Assembly: GCA_001687465.1 (NCBI GenBank) | Contig: LVLI01000176.1 | Span: 62,001 to 126,000 of the forward strand | Reading direction: 5' to 3' | Length of the DNA: 64,000 bases | Source: Halocafeteria seosinensis | Taxonomy: Eukaryota > Sar > Bigyra > Bicosoecida | In this document: positions 19,637 to 29,968 of the stretch, piece after piece | Layout of the letters: every line of letters starts with the position of its first letter | How positions within the stretch are numbered: the first letter of the stretch is position 1 | Made by a program: the position numbers and the translations under genes | Notes under the pieces: generated by a model | Told to the model about the DNA's origin: nothing | What the model saw: only the letters and a program-made list of their open reading frames with translations | Database searches by the model: none

Positions 19637-20442
19637 GGCGCATGTCAGCAAGGTTGCAGGAACAGCGGGCCCGTCGCTGCTTAACACGGGCGCATACCGC
19701 TCCTCGATAAGAGGAAGTGGTCAACTCCCCGGCCGGTGGGCTATCTGTCACATATGTGTGTCATTCCTTTGGAAGTATTTCTTTAGTACGTTATTTACTG
19801 TCGACCGACATACACCACAGAATGCTCCGATTAGGGATCTCAATTTGCTGTCGGATATGGGTAGAAATTTGGCGATGCTAGTCGTCCATATGCTGAGCTG
19901 AAGCGTGACATCCATTCCCGTCGGCACCACGTTTTGAACAGAGTGGATCAATTTGTCTTCTGATACGCGTGGATCTATCTGTGGGACGCTGTTTATGCAA
20001 AGCAGATACAGTTGTATAACCTTTATAAATACGATATACGATACCTTTGACAGAATTGTCCCCCTCCTCCGATGTAAACAAACAGCCTGTCTCAAACCTC
20101 GAAGACCTCCCTACAGGAACGGGAGAGACTGACGAGGGAATCGCAGAAGAACAAGGCCCGGTGACGAATAGCGAGCCCATCGTGCCCACTCCGGAGGAGC
20201 GAGGCCCAAGACGCTCTGAAAGGATACGTGTGAAGAATCTCATACTCACAAAGAGTCCGAGTGTTGGTGAGCGCAGCCCTGGGGAGATCTTCGACTCCCC
20301 CAACTACGTTTCCACACACACACAAATGTGACAGATAGCCCACCGGCCGGGAAGTTGACCGCATCCTCTTAACGAGGAGCGGTATGCGCCCGTGTTAAGC
20401 AGCGACGGGCCCGCTGTTCCTGCAGCCTTGCTGACATGCGCC
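19637..20442. mobile_element. Element with 124-bp inverted repeats around a 558-bp core
   Basis: The segment 19637-19760 reappears in inverted orientation at 20319-20442, with about six mismatches. Both start ggcgcatgtcagcaagg from the outside and run inward to gggctatctgtcacat. Similarity stops sharply on both sides. The core has, on the plus strand at 20047-20331, a hydrophilic piece (EERGPRRSERIRVKN) reminiscent of the linker in copia-type polyproteins, and an opposite-strand frame at 19748-20095. I see no transposase or RT. This may be a non-autonomous TIR element or an inverted duplication of repeat ends. Confidence 0.65.
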
Positions 20443-21237
20443 GGTTAGCATCGTCCACCATCGCGCACCACTGAGGGATTCTATAGTATGGCCGATTTGG
20501 CTAACTCCATTTCGTCAACGCTTGGGACAAGGTCCTTGAGATCAGCCGTTTCCCGCCAACGGCGTGCCAAATCCGGTAACTATCAGGACCCTTGATACCC
20601 TTTAGCCTAAGGCTTTAGGTCGACACCTGTCGAGCGGATATTTATAGGCAGTGAAGAGGCTTGTTTGGCGTCGATTCATCAAATGCCGTATTTAGTCAGG
20701 TGTATCGTCCTCCCAGCCGGGCCTCCATCAACGTAACAATACCCATTGACTTCGGTAGTTCATACACGTGGTTACATTCTTCATATTGCAGCATTGACGC
20801 AAATTATCTTAAGCGTCGTGTCCCAAGAACCCTTATCTTTCGTTGAGATGCCGGCATGCCTTGGGCAGAAGTTCAGTTCCATATTGGTATATCTACGATT
20901 TTAGTGACCTGGTCCGTTCTGCATGCTTCGGTGTCGGTTCTTAAAACTTCCCCTGGGTAAAAAAAACTTTTCAGCCCAAAGTTCCTGCCAAGTCAACGAA
21001 AAGATTGCACCTTATCTCATTTTTATCATAATTTTTACGCGCAAGCATCATGAGCTTATTCGTAGCACATTTACACTATCTAGAATAAATATGTTAGTCA
21101 AATTTAATTCAGAGTTCTTCTTCGAGTAGACGGGAGTTCTGCTTGCTTGAATCGGGCTCATTTGAGCTTTGATTGCGTTAACTATGTGGCGGATAAAAGC
21201 ATAACATAGACGTATTTTCCCTCTATACTCGACCATA
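20443..21237. other. Gene-free region between repeats and the next gene
   Basis: No supported coding frame. A near-palindrome around agcctaaggct lies near 20604-20620. The last about 200 bp should hold the promoter of the gene at 21238; the A+T content rises at 20990-21130. Confidence 0.4.
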
Positions 21238-23967
21238 ATGGCTGGAGACCCTTCTGGGTCATCCATTTTGGAGGAACTAGACTCCTCTACAGTGCTGCCT
21301 CTCGCTGGAACGACGCGCATAAAGGACGACGTTCTTACTCAAGGGTCGGACCGATGGGAAGATGTACAACCGTTGGCTTCAGCCTGGGCCAATTACGTCG
21401 GCGAACCAAGGCGATTGACCAAGCTAGCGGCGACTTTTCATCAACATGGCGGGACCACCATTTTCCCACCCGTGGAGCAGGTGCCAGTAGGCACGTATAT
21501 GGCAGCTAGCAGCGCTTATCCTACCCCGCGTGGAAATAATGCACGGTATCGACATCCTAATTATTTTGAACGCACTAGTTCCGCAGCGGCTGCGGCAGCT
21601 CCAACTTCGGCTGGCACTCCAGTGGACGAAGATGGTGCTGGTTGTTCTGCTTTCTCAGATGACACGTTTCGCATTTTACTACAGCCTGGTGATTTTTGTC
21701 TCCCTGTTTGCGAGGACGGCACCGCTGAGAGCCAGGTTCGTTCCTCACCCCACCCGCGTCCTCGTACTTAGTCTTATTGTTCCTGTCGTTCTCTTCCAGG
21801 TTACATACTTGTTGCTCCAATTGCTTCAGAGAAGACAAAGTAACAAAATTTCAAATGCTGGGGTCAGTATGCACAACCATCATCACATTGACAGTGAGGT
21901 AAACAACCTTGAAACGGATGTAACTCCAGAAGAGGCGTTGAAAACAGAGGCAGGGTCAAGTGAAAATCTCTCTGAAAGTACTGAAAACCACAGTGGCAGC
22001 GATGCTGAGGCGGAAGAGGACGGTAATGGTAACGGCAATCCGGATGTTTCTTACATTGCCCCCGAAGAGGATGTCAGTGGCGGCTCTGACCTCAGCACTT
22101 TGAGAATCAATCTTCCTCATGGAGCTTTGGGCGGTTTTGACCCGTATTGCGCTTATTCAAACTTAGATTCTGTCAACTGTAATCGTTTCTACCACGTAAC
22201 GATGGAAGAAAGGAATCTTGATGACGATGTGTCTCACCAAGCATTTCGGACAGCGTTTGGACGTGACAAAGCACCTCGCTATGGCAAGCACTTTGCTGCG
22301 CAAAACCGCCTGCAGTTAAACTTATCTTCTGTTACGGCGTCTGCGTTATCGCAGTTGGAGCAAGACAGAACGGCCATGAGATCCTTTATGAATGCCACGA
22401 TATACAACATGACGTACCTTCGCCAAAGAGTAGGATCTGTTCCGGTTTGGGTGCTGGATAGGACAGTTACTGACCGGGGTGAATCTTCGTCCCAATGCAC
22501 AAGCAGCCAGGGGATGGGCGAGTCTGTTTCTCCGAGATTACGGTCGAACGGCTCCAACGTGGAGGAGGAACCGACCCTAAGCTTCACAGAAGGGACACCA
22601 CGGGAATCGAAGTATACGAGCCCTGTGCAAGACACTACGCTACCTCGCCGTATAAACAACGATGCCCATCAAAGTTGTTTGGCACCAGCAGGTGGTCAGC
22701 GAAGAAACCCAAGACGTGTCCGTATCGGCTCGGCCAGCAATGCAGAAAGTAAGGAAAGCATAGGTGATCCTATGGGTCCTGCTAAGCAAGCCCGCATGAT
22801 TAAAGACTATGAAGTATCCGACAAACGCTCTGCTCTCGGAGAAGACTTAGGCGCATCCCGTAAGGAGGAGACTCTCCAGACCGAAGCTATCAAGGATGAA
22901 GAGGGTGTAGACAATGACATGTCAATGAAGGACAAATCAAATAAGGATGAACAATTAATTCCAGGACGGGTAATATTCTTATGCTCTCCTACAACGATGA
23001 GCACAATCTTGTGGCGTTTATTAGAAGTGAACTGTGGACACATTGCATCAGATTTTTTGGAGAAAGAACATGATGGTATGCACATGCATAACACGCACGG
23101 TGAAGACATTGAACTCATTAGTGACTTGTTTCAAGACATATTCGTAGTATGCTTACCCCAAAGTGATATCCAAAGGGATCCAGGTGCGCGTAGTGCTGCT
23201 AGCGCTGCATCTTCATCGGTAAGAAAATGCTACTGCCTTGGGTTCTATGATGCTCGCAGCTCTAATACTTTAGTTTCCTGTCTATACAGCGTCCAACATT
23301 GGATACGACTATAACAGAATACCTGGAGTCGTTCAAACACTGTGCGAAACTGCTGCGGAATTGGCCAATAGTTGATACGAAAAACAGAAACGAATCAGCA
23401 CAGACTGAAAAAAATGACAAGCCTCCCACTTCCCCCCACGGGGACATCACTAGTTCTCAGGATTCGGAAAGAGCGATATGGCATTCGGAGGCATCAGCCG
23501 TCACGCATGCCTTGTCTGAAGTATCGCAAGAAGAGGATGCTGATGTCGAGATCAACGAGAACGATGAAGCATCTGCGGACTTCCAAGCTGATGCTGGATC
23601 TGAAGTTGACGAAGATGTCAAGGAAACCGATGCCATGGAAGATGCTCCAGAACCTGCAGATATCCAACGAGGTCATTCTTTCGCCACTGCCCGAAGTAGC
23701 GGGGTATACTCTAGAGGCAGCCGTGGTACAAGCAGCGGAACCACCCCAGACTGTCGTTCACTTCGAAGTGAGTCAGCAGCTCAAGAAGCGCAAAATGAGC
23801 GATCAAGCCGGTCGCGGGGTCAACCAGAGCTTCAAGATGCATTCTCTCCTACCTTCTCTCCAAGCGCTGGAATAGCTCGTACAACCACGTCAGCTGCCCG
23901 GGAGAGCTCCGGGGTTCCCGAGGAAAACATTACTTCTGGTCAAGTACCTGACGAAGAAGATCCTTAA
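21238..23967 (+). CDS. Unrecognised acidic three-exon protein
   Basis: Exons 21238-21735, 21800-23218 and 23290-23967 join in phase across introns of 64 and 71 nt to give 864 residues. The first intron has an unusual GTTCGT donor. The N-terminal part has an Ala run (SSAAAAAAPTSAG) and LLQPGDFCLPVCEDG. The middle has a compact-looking segment (residues about 295-410) with NRFYHVTMEERNLDDDVSHQ and VGSVPVWVLDRTV. Around 560-640 a second possible folded block reads IPGRVIFLCSPTTMSTILWRLL and DLFQDIFVVCLPQSDIQ. The C-terminal quarter is disordered and rich in Glu, Asp and Ser. There is no signal peptide. A single hydrophobic run near the start of exon 2 (VTYLLLQLLQ) is too short for a confident membrane segment. 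I do not recognise the family and assign no function. Confidence 0.75.
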
Positions 23968-24499
23968 GTTCATCCCTCTTTCAATCCACAGAATCGATGC
24001 AGCAACCTTGCGCCAAGTTGCGTTAACTCGCGTTGCTTGTAGAATGGTTGGTCATACGCTGAACTAACCGAAACAGTCCCTGCGCGCGATTGTTTGATCG
24101 AGCCATGTATTGGTCTGTCCCACAGCAGGGGCAAGCCACTGCTCGACAATCCCGTTGACATGGCTTGTAACGGTGCTAAAAACGCCGTCCTTCCATTGGG
24201 CTGGCGCGAGGAATCGACACGACAGAGCTCCTGTCATCCCATGCTGTTTGGTAAGGGCGATAAAGTCAGGTGTCATCTTCCCAAGAAGAATGAATGAATG
24301 TGTCAGAGCTTGATACAATACCAAGTAGTTCCTGATGTCGATATATATTACTACATGTAGTGACCGAGGCTTTGATCTGTCATTAAATCCCATGTAACGG
24401 ATGCCCCAAATCGCCGTGACATTGAGAGCGAGTGAGCCATGAGCCCGCCCATATAAACAACCTGCCTGGTTCATACCTCCTTTGGCCTGTGGTCTTCTA
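23968..24499. other. Convergent intergenic region
   Basis: Lies between the stop of the plus-strand gene at 23967 and the stop of the minus-strand membrane-protein gene at 24500. Small opposing frames here show no protein-like features. Confidence 0.4.
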
Positions 24500-25579
24500 T
24501 TAAATAAAGAAATGGAGGAATGTGTACCATCTCGTGCGCGCTTCCATGGCGGTTTGAACTTCGTGATATAGAAAGTCTTTTGTCTTTCGTTCGCTCATAG
24601 CCAACCACAAACAATTAATGTACGAGGAATCACCACTGTAGAAACGTATCATGCTTGATGCTCCAAGAGCAAAGAGCAAAACCACGACCAGACCAAATAT
24701 TCGAGCGACGACTTGACTGCAAGCAATGGCTCCACGTACGTCCGAATTGTCGAACCGCTTGTCGATCGGAGTTACGAGCACAAGGGAACACCCAAAGCCC
24801 AAACCAATCACAATCAGAGTCACCCAACAATAGGCAACAAGAAATGGAAGTACATGGGTGACAAATGGACACGCGAACATTCCGGCCCAAGCGATGAATG
24901 ATGCTCTCATGATGTTCGTTGATGTCTTATCGTCAGATATCAGTACGAATGGTTGTTCATCGCTCGCTAAAGCCTTGACAATCTGAGTCGACCACAGGAT
25001 CACTAAAGTTCCCACGTTTGGCGAATTCGCGAATACTTCTACAAAACATTGGTATCGATGCCAACCAGGTTTTGTACCAGAGCTTTGCACTTGGATACTG
25101 TCAATGACCAGCTGGACGAGTGGACTTGTTGCCAAAAACAACGTCCACGACACTCGTACACACTTGCCCACACAGTATCCACGGAGACATGACGGACATC
25201 GACGTAAATGACTACAGGTAGTAGCAGGAATTGTTCCTGATCGAATATCCACTACCTTACTCCCACCATTCGCGTAGTTTTCATCATCTACCATGGTAGT
25301 ATAATCAGCTCCATAATTTGGGACATCAACTCGGGGACGCTGCTCAGGCGTGTGTCGGGTCCCGCCAGTTGCGTGATTACTGACTCGATCCCGTAGTTGC
25401 TCTATCAAAATTTCAATCGCTATAACAATAATCGTTTTGATAGCATACCCAATCACAATGACGTAGAGCGGCATTGATCCCTGCGGACTGCAACGCGCGA
25501 TTCCGTCTGCGTCGGCACCTGCGTCCTGTGCATCTGCGGTTTCATCGACACCTGCAGCATTTGTCATGAATTTCCACAT
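24500..25579 (-). CDS. Multi-pass membrane protein of unknown function
   Basis: Single exon from ATG 25579, 359 residues. Residues 1-35 are Asp/Ala-rich. A first hydrophobic helix (LYVIVIGYAIKTIIVIAIEI) follows near 40-60, then a hydrophilic loop with a Cys-rich patch (RRCPSCLRGYCVGKC) around 125-140. At least five more membrane segments follow, e.g. VSWTLFLATSPLVQLVI, ASFIAWAGMFACPFVTHVL, FLVAYCWVTLIVIGLGFGC and IFGLVVVLLFALGAS. The tail after the last helix is short and ends in FLHFFI. No transporter or channel signature is recognisable. It stands alone between a convergent neighbour and a degraded region, and I see no signal peptide cleavage site. Confidence 0.7.
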   Translation of the reverse strand: MWKFMTNAAGVDETADAQDAGADADGIARCSPQGSMPLYVIVIGYAIKTIIVIAIEILIEQLRDRVSNHATGGTRHTPEQRPRVDVPNYGADYTTMVDDENYANGGSKVVDIRSGTIPATTCSHLRRCPSCLRGYCVGKCVRVSWTLFLATSPLVQLVIDSIQVQSSGTKPGWHRYQCFVEVFANSPNVGTLVILWSTQIVKALASDEQPFVLISDDKTSTNIMRASFIAWAGMFACPFVTHVLPFLVAYCWVTLIVIGLGFGCSLVLVTPIDKRFDNSDVRGAIACSQVVARIFGLVVVLLFALGASSMIRFYSGDSSYINCLWLAMSERKTKDFLYHEVQTAMEARTRWYTFLHFFI

Positions 25580-25676
25580 CCAGAAAAGAGAGTGTATATA
25601 ACGTGTTTGCTTTGAGTAGCGTTAGCAGTGTTTCTAGCATTCAAACCTCTTAAACGGCGCCGGTCAGGCAGCCCGG

Positions 25677-25935
25677 TCAAAGTTGGCCACTCGTTTTTTT
25701 TTCAACAACTTCAACCTCCGCCAGGTTCATGTGGGTTCTTTCGGACAACCCTGAGTAAAGTATACGGTTCTCTCGATCAAGTACCAAGCTTCCTGTCCCC
25801 TCTAGATACTGACTATCGTTTTCGAATGCTGTCAAGTCTATTTTCTGCTTGACGGAGAATCCTTCACGAGACAAAATATCGGGAACATCGCTTCCAGGAG
25901 AGAAACTTCGACGAGGAAGGAACATAACATATATA
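25677..25935 (-). pseudogene. Fragment of a CtlX-type amidinotransferase (arginine deiminase fold)
   Basis: The minus strand from about 25930 reads FLPRRSFSPGSDVPDILSRE, then KIDLTAFENDSQYLEGTGSL, then VLDRENRILYSGLSERTH. The block iDLT..E....LEGTGSLVLDR.nRI.Y..LS.RT is diagnostic of the CtlX/amidinotransferase group, whose full proteins are about 300 residues. Here the N-terminal substrate-binding part and the C-terminal catalytic Cys region are absent, and the frame ends after a 9-A run near 25695 in VVEKKTSGQL. It is either one surviving exon or a truncated pseudogene. I could not find flanking exons with splice sites. Confidence 0.6.
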
Positions 25936-26009
25936 CAGTACAAGTATGTCTTATTTTGTCGGATACACTCATAGAAATACAAAAAATTATGAACAAGTGC
26001 TTCTCTCAT

Positions 26010-26903
26010 TCAGACACAGTATGGTCTCAATATCAATACGGACGGATACATATGTGTGGCATACGAAGCTCACGCTCACCACTTCGTCATGAGTTACATC
26101 TCATCATTGAAACCTAACCGGATTGAAATTTAATTTGAAATTGAACCCCGACTTGCCTCCCTAACCCTATTGTTGTTGCCGCAGCGACGGGCGCGCAGTT
26201 GCCTCAGCTCTGCAGGAGGCACTAGCCAGTCTGGTTATCTAGCAATTACACTGTAGATGTGGCGCTCGTTACGCCTCCTCACCTCTTTCTTCTCCTGATC
26301 TCTTGAAAAATTCATGATATCTTCGACAAGTCCGTTGAGCATGTAAGAAGATCTTTTCAGACGACAGATGGTCATCAGACGGCAAGGCCATGCCCATCGC
26401 ACTCGAGGATCCTGCAGAATTGACTTGTCCTCTTCTGCGTTCATGCTGGCGAAAGCCGCCCCTCTTAGAGTCCCCGCACTCAAGCCCGTCGCGGCTTCGA
26501 CATCGTTCAAGTTGGCGAATATCGTTTGCAGCCGAAGGCTGCTTAGAATCCACTGGCATCTGTTCAGTGCCGATGTTCATGGATGTTCGTTTCATTCATT
26601 CATCGCTCTATGGTAGCGTTCACGAGTACATTCTTGTTGCACGGTTTACACTGATTCATATTTTTACAAATGTAGCCTAGTTGGCTGTAGTTTGCCAGGG
26701 ATGTCAACTTGCCACCACTGTACTGTACCGGTAGTTGCAACTTGCAGCTTTACCTGACTTGCCGGAGAGTCGCTACGGTGCGGTGCGACGCTACCAGAAA
26801 CATACCGTATAGTGTTACATGAATCGGGATGATCATTGGGTGCTATGAAAGACGTCTATATATATTTGGAACGATTAACTGTTGAATTTCTCGAGTGTAT
26901 CCG
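26010..26903. other. Mostly gene-free region with a doubtful small minus-strand frame
   Basis: Overlapping open frames at 26235-26616 on both strands are all short (80-110 codons). The minus-strand frames contain NLNDVEAATGLSAGTLRGA or, in another phase, LPSDDHLSSEKIFLHAQRT. None matches anything I know and no frame dominates, so I do not call a gene. The last about 80 bp before 26904 should hold the promoter of the ZUP1-like gene; a TATATATA run lies at 26857-26864. Confidence 0.35.
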
Positions 26904-28573
26904 ATGGCTGATTTTATCGACCTTACGAAAGACCATGAGGAGGAGCTGCGTCGTGTCGATCCCTCCTCCTCCCACCAGGATGCAAGTGCGCGAGGAATCG
27001 AGCAGGAAGTGACCGTGTCTTCCGGAGACACATGGGCCTGTGACAACTGCGGCTTTATTAATCATGTGGCTCTACCCTATTGTGAACAATGTGCGCATCA
27101 GCCTCAAAATGGTAGGGCCACCAGCACATCGGCATCGACCTGTTCGTCGGCGAGTGCTCTAGGAAGCAGCTACGGAAGTCAGTATACACATGGGGGCTGG
27201 AATACCTCCAGCGATACGGATATGGAGATAGTCCAAGCAAGTGCAGCCATTTCCACGAATTGGACGAAAGACTCGGTACGTCTGAACGCTGGTCTAGAGT
27301 TGGGTGCCATTCACAATTCAAAATTTTTTTTTGGCCTGGAATGCAGGGTATAGTAGCATTATTGCAAATGGCATATGAACAGGAACTAAAAGCCAAGGTA
27401 CGAGTATTTCTGCAGTAATCCAGTGGGATGCGGACTACTATCGTTGCTCGACGATTTACCTGCAGCCAAAGTTGTGGAAGTCAATTCGCCTCTGCGAAAA
27501 CGTGGATCACTTCACCCAGAGCACTTCCTACCTTGGACCGAGAGATAGCTGGAGTTGTGGATATCGGAACATTCAGATCTTATGTTCCAGTCTCATGCAA
27601 TCTGAGAAATACCGGCCAAGACTATTTGATGGTACCGGCAAAATTCCGGACGTTAACGGCATCCAGCGATATATACAGGAAGCGTGGTTGAATGGATTTG
27701 ATCCCGAAGGTAAACAGCACTTTGGTGGATTTCTTGCTGGGACTCAATCGAAGATTGGTGCGACAGAATGTGCCACTCTTCTCAGATACTTTGGTAAGCG
27801 CTCTCTTGCGCTATACATTGAGTACTTGATGGCGACCAATGTTCGGGTTGATTGCAGCTATTCCCGCCTTTGTGATAGACTTCTATTCGTCTACTGACCC
27901 CCAGCTACCATTGGTTCTAAACGAAATACGAAATTCAGGATCAATGGATGTAAACATAGTGGATTTACAGAACTGTAAGCTAGTTTGCCGATGCGTTGTG
28001 TCTCGGAAGCACACTCTAGTACCTACGTGTCTGTTCCCTTCAGCCCCTTCCCTCTCTGTATTGTCTGGGCATCATCAACATGCGATGTTGCTTTGGCTAT
28101 ACAATTACTTTAACCAAACGAGCATGTTTTCGAGCGGGACTTGCCGGGCATACTCGGATGGTTCAATTTGTACTCTCCGATGTTTCCCAATTTTCTTCCA
28201 GGAAGATGGGCATTCTCGAACAATTGCTGGAACTGAATGTGCTTCGACAAAGCAAAATGGAAACCAGGTACGTTGGCGTTTTCTGTTTCTTCTATCCTTG
28301 CCTGAAACCGCTCTCAAGTCCTTGAAATGACAGGTCGATAGAATTGACCGGTTGAATTTCATAGTACTAGATCCATTAGTTACTCGAACAGAATTTGCCA
28401 ACTCTGTAAACAGTGGGAAAAATTGGCAGTGCAAAGTCAAGAGGGGGACTCACACGTTTAAGAAACAACGGTATCAGGCTGTCGTTGTACCGCAACCAGA
28501 CGCTCCGATGAGTTCCTCTCACACTGAACGTGGCCTGCGAAAGCACATAGGATCGGATATTGTAATTGTATAA
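26904..28573 (+). CDS. ZUP1/UFSP-like C78 cysteine peptidase with RanBP2 zinc finger
   Basis: Exons 26904-27275, 27347-27397, 27424-27793, 27858-28267 and 28334-28573 join in phase to give 480 residues. A RanBP2-type zinc finger (WACDNCGFINHVALPYCEQC) sits near residues 50-70. The peptidase domain follows: DSWSCGYRNIQILCSSL with the catalytic Cys, IQRYIQEAWLNGFDPEG, the GT...IGATE motif, AIPAFVIDF, then FFQEDGHSRTIAGTE with the catalytic His, and FIVLDP. Family C78 members cleave K63-linked ubiquitin chains (ZUP1) or UFM1. The zinc finger, which often binds ubiquitin, favours ubiquitin here. Intron 2 is only 26 nt. The conserved Asp is probably in IDF or VLDP. Confidence 0.85.
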
Positions 28574-29046
28574 TACTGATATCAATTTCCTAATGAAATA
28601 AATGGGATTTCATTGTACTTCAGATATTCCGTTTGTCATATTTGCTCTTGCGCTGCTATCCATTTGCCTAAGGAATAAGATCAGTTCCGCAATGTCCACA
28701 GGTTCATCTACATTAGTGAGGTTTGCAGTGTATACTTATTTTGTCTCAGTGTTTAGCAAGAGGAAAATCATGCACCAATAAACGCTGTCTGAGACAGCCT
28801 GTCTCAGCTGCCATTGGGTTGTAGTGAATCCACGTGCGGGACGTTGTCTCTGTCCCCGAAGCGTCTTTTCCACCAAGTATTCCATGCGACGACACCATTT
28901 AGCCCCATCAGTCGAATATAATAAATCTTATCCTGCAGAATAACAAGAGGATATCTTTAGCCATTGAGTATCCTCTCCATCGTATTTCTTGGACCGGGAC
29001 CTTACCTATCTGTCGCGGACTGTCCTGCCGTGTGTTTTCTGAAGCA
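28574..29046. other. Gene-free region
   Basis: No supported gene on either strand. It serves as the 3' flank of both convergent neighbours. Confidence 0.4.
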
Positions 29047-29283
29047 CTACAGGGCCGCCGCAGCTCCTCCTCCAGCTACATCATTTCGTCTTCCACTATG
29101 TCCTTCCGAACCCGCGCCGTCCCCCGTTCCTTGGTGGTAGAAGGTATCAAACTCGAGTCCTTCCTTCCTGCGTCGTGTAGCTTCCTGACGGCGTACATAC
29201 CATCCAATGACGGCTAATATAATGAGTATAAAGATCACCACGAGCACTAATATTGCGAGTACATTCCCAGCATCGGCTGCCAT
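29047..29283 (-). CDS. Small single-pass membrane protein
   Basis: 78 residues from the ATG complementary to 29281-29283. The N-terminus is MAADAGN, followed by a strong hydrophobic helix VLAILVLVVIFILIILAVIG (about residues 8-28), then a basic stop-transfer patch YVRRQEATRRRKEG and a Gly/Ala-rich tail. This looks like a tail-out, single-span protein. No family recognised. It lies 135 bp from the divergent gene at 29419, so the two may share a promoter. Confidence 0.6.
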   Translation of the reverse strand: MAADAGNVLAILVLVVIFILIILAVIGWYVRRQEATRRRKEGLEFDTFYHQGTGDGAGSEGHSGRRNDVAGGGAAAAL

Positions 29284-29418
29284 TTTTGCCTCTCTCCCTC
29301 TCTCTCTCCTTAAATACTCCAATGGAATGGCCTAAATTATCAATCCAGGTAGTATAATACCGTCTAAGTGGATTGATTAGTAAGGATTATTGCCCTGTAC
29401 ACAGAGGTACTCAGCAAG

Positions 29419-29786
29419 ATGTCGTTCAGTGCTCTTCGGACCACCGCTATGAGGGCGTCGCGCACCAGTAGCACCCTCATGAAAGGCGTGAATGGCACGC
29501 AAGGAGCCGGTATTGCCCCTGCTTCCTCCCCCGATCTCCAGAAACGAGGCTTTTTGCCCTTCGGTTTGCCCGTATTTTTGCAATATTTGGGAGGCGCTAT
29601 CAACGTCAAACTTCGTGTAAGTACCCCTTATGCTCTTGTGGCCCCTAATGAGCGTTGAAAGCCCCTCTGTATGCCCATACACTCCAGGGAACAAACACCG
29701 TGAGATACGCCTTGGACAGCCCTACAGGATGCGAAGTGCCCGATGCCTCCAAAGCAGAGCATTTGGATAAATATTTCGATGTCTAA
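29419..29786 (+). CDS. Small two-exon protein, possibly mitochondrial
   Basis: Exons 29419-29616 and 29688-29786, joined in phase across a 71-nt intron (donor GTAAGT), give 98 residues. The first 20 residues (MSFSALRTTAMRASRTSSTL) are basic and hydroxylated without acids, like a mitochondrial presequence. A hydrophobic stretch, GFLPFGLPVFLQYLGGAI, follows, and the tail ends in KAEHLDKYFDV. The layout resembles small respiratory-chain or inner-membrane subunits, but I do not recognise a specific one. Confidence 0.65.
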
Positions 29787-29968
29787 AATATATGGACGCT
29801 CCTGCTCATCCTGTATGCCGGGTGTGGGAATGAATGAATGCGCTGCATTGGGTCATAGAAGCGTTATCTTGGCTAGGATTGATTTATTCAATGATACAAG
29901 GCGTATATTGTGGGGCCATATGCACATATTATACCTCTTATTGCATTAATATAAGATAGATAAAGAAA
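29787..29968. promoter_or_regulatory. Intergenic region upstream of EIPR1
   Basis: A+T-rich spacer between tandem genes, with a GAATGAATGAATG run near 29829-29841. It probably carries the polyadenylation region of one gene and the promoter of the next. No defined motif is claimed. Confidence 0.3.

Noticed and set aside
26235-26616. Small genes in overlapping frames on both strands
   Set aside because: Three frames are open at once with no homology, so none can be preferred.
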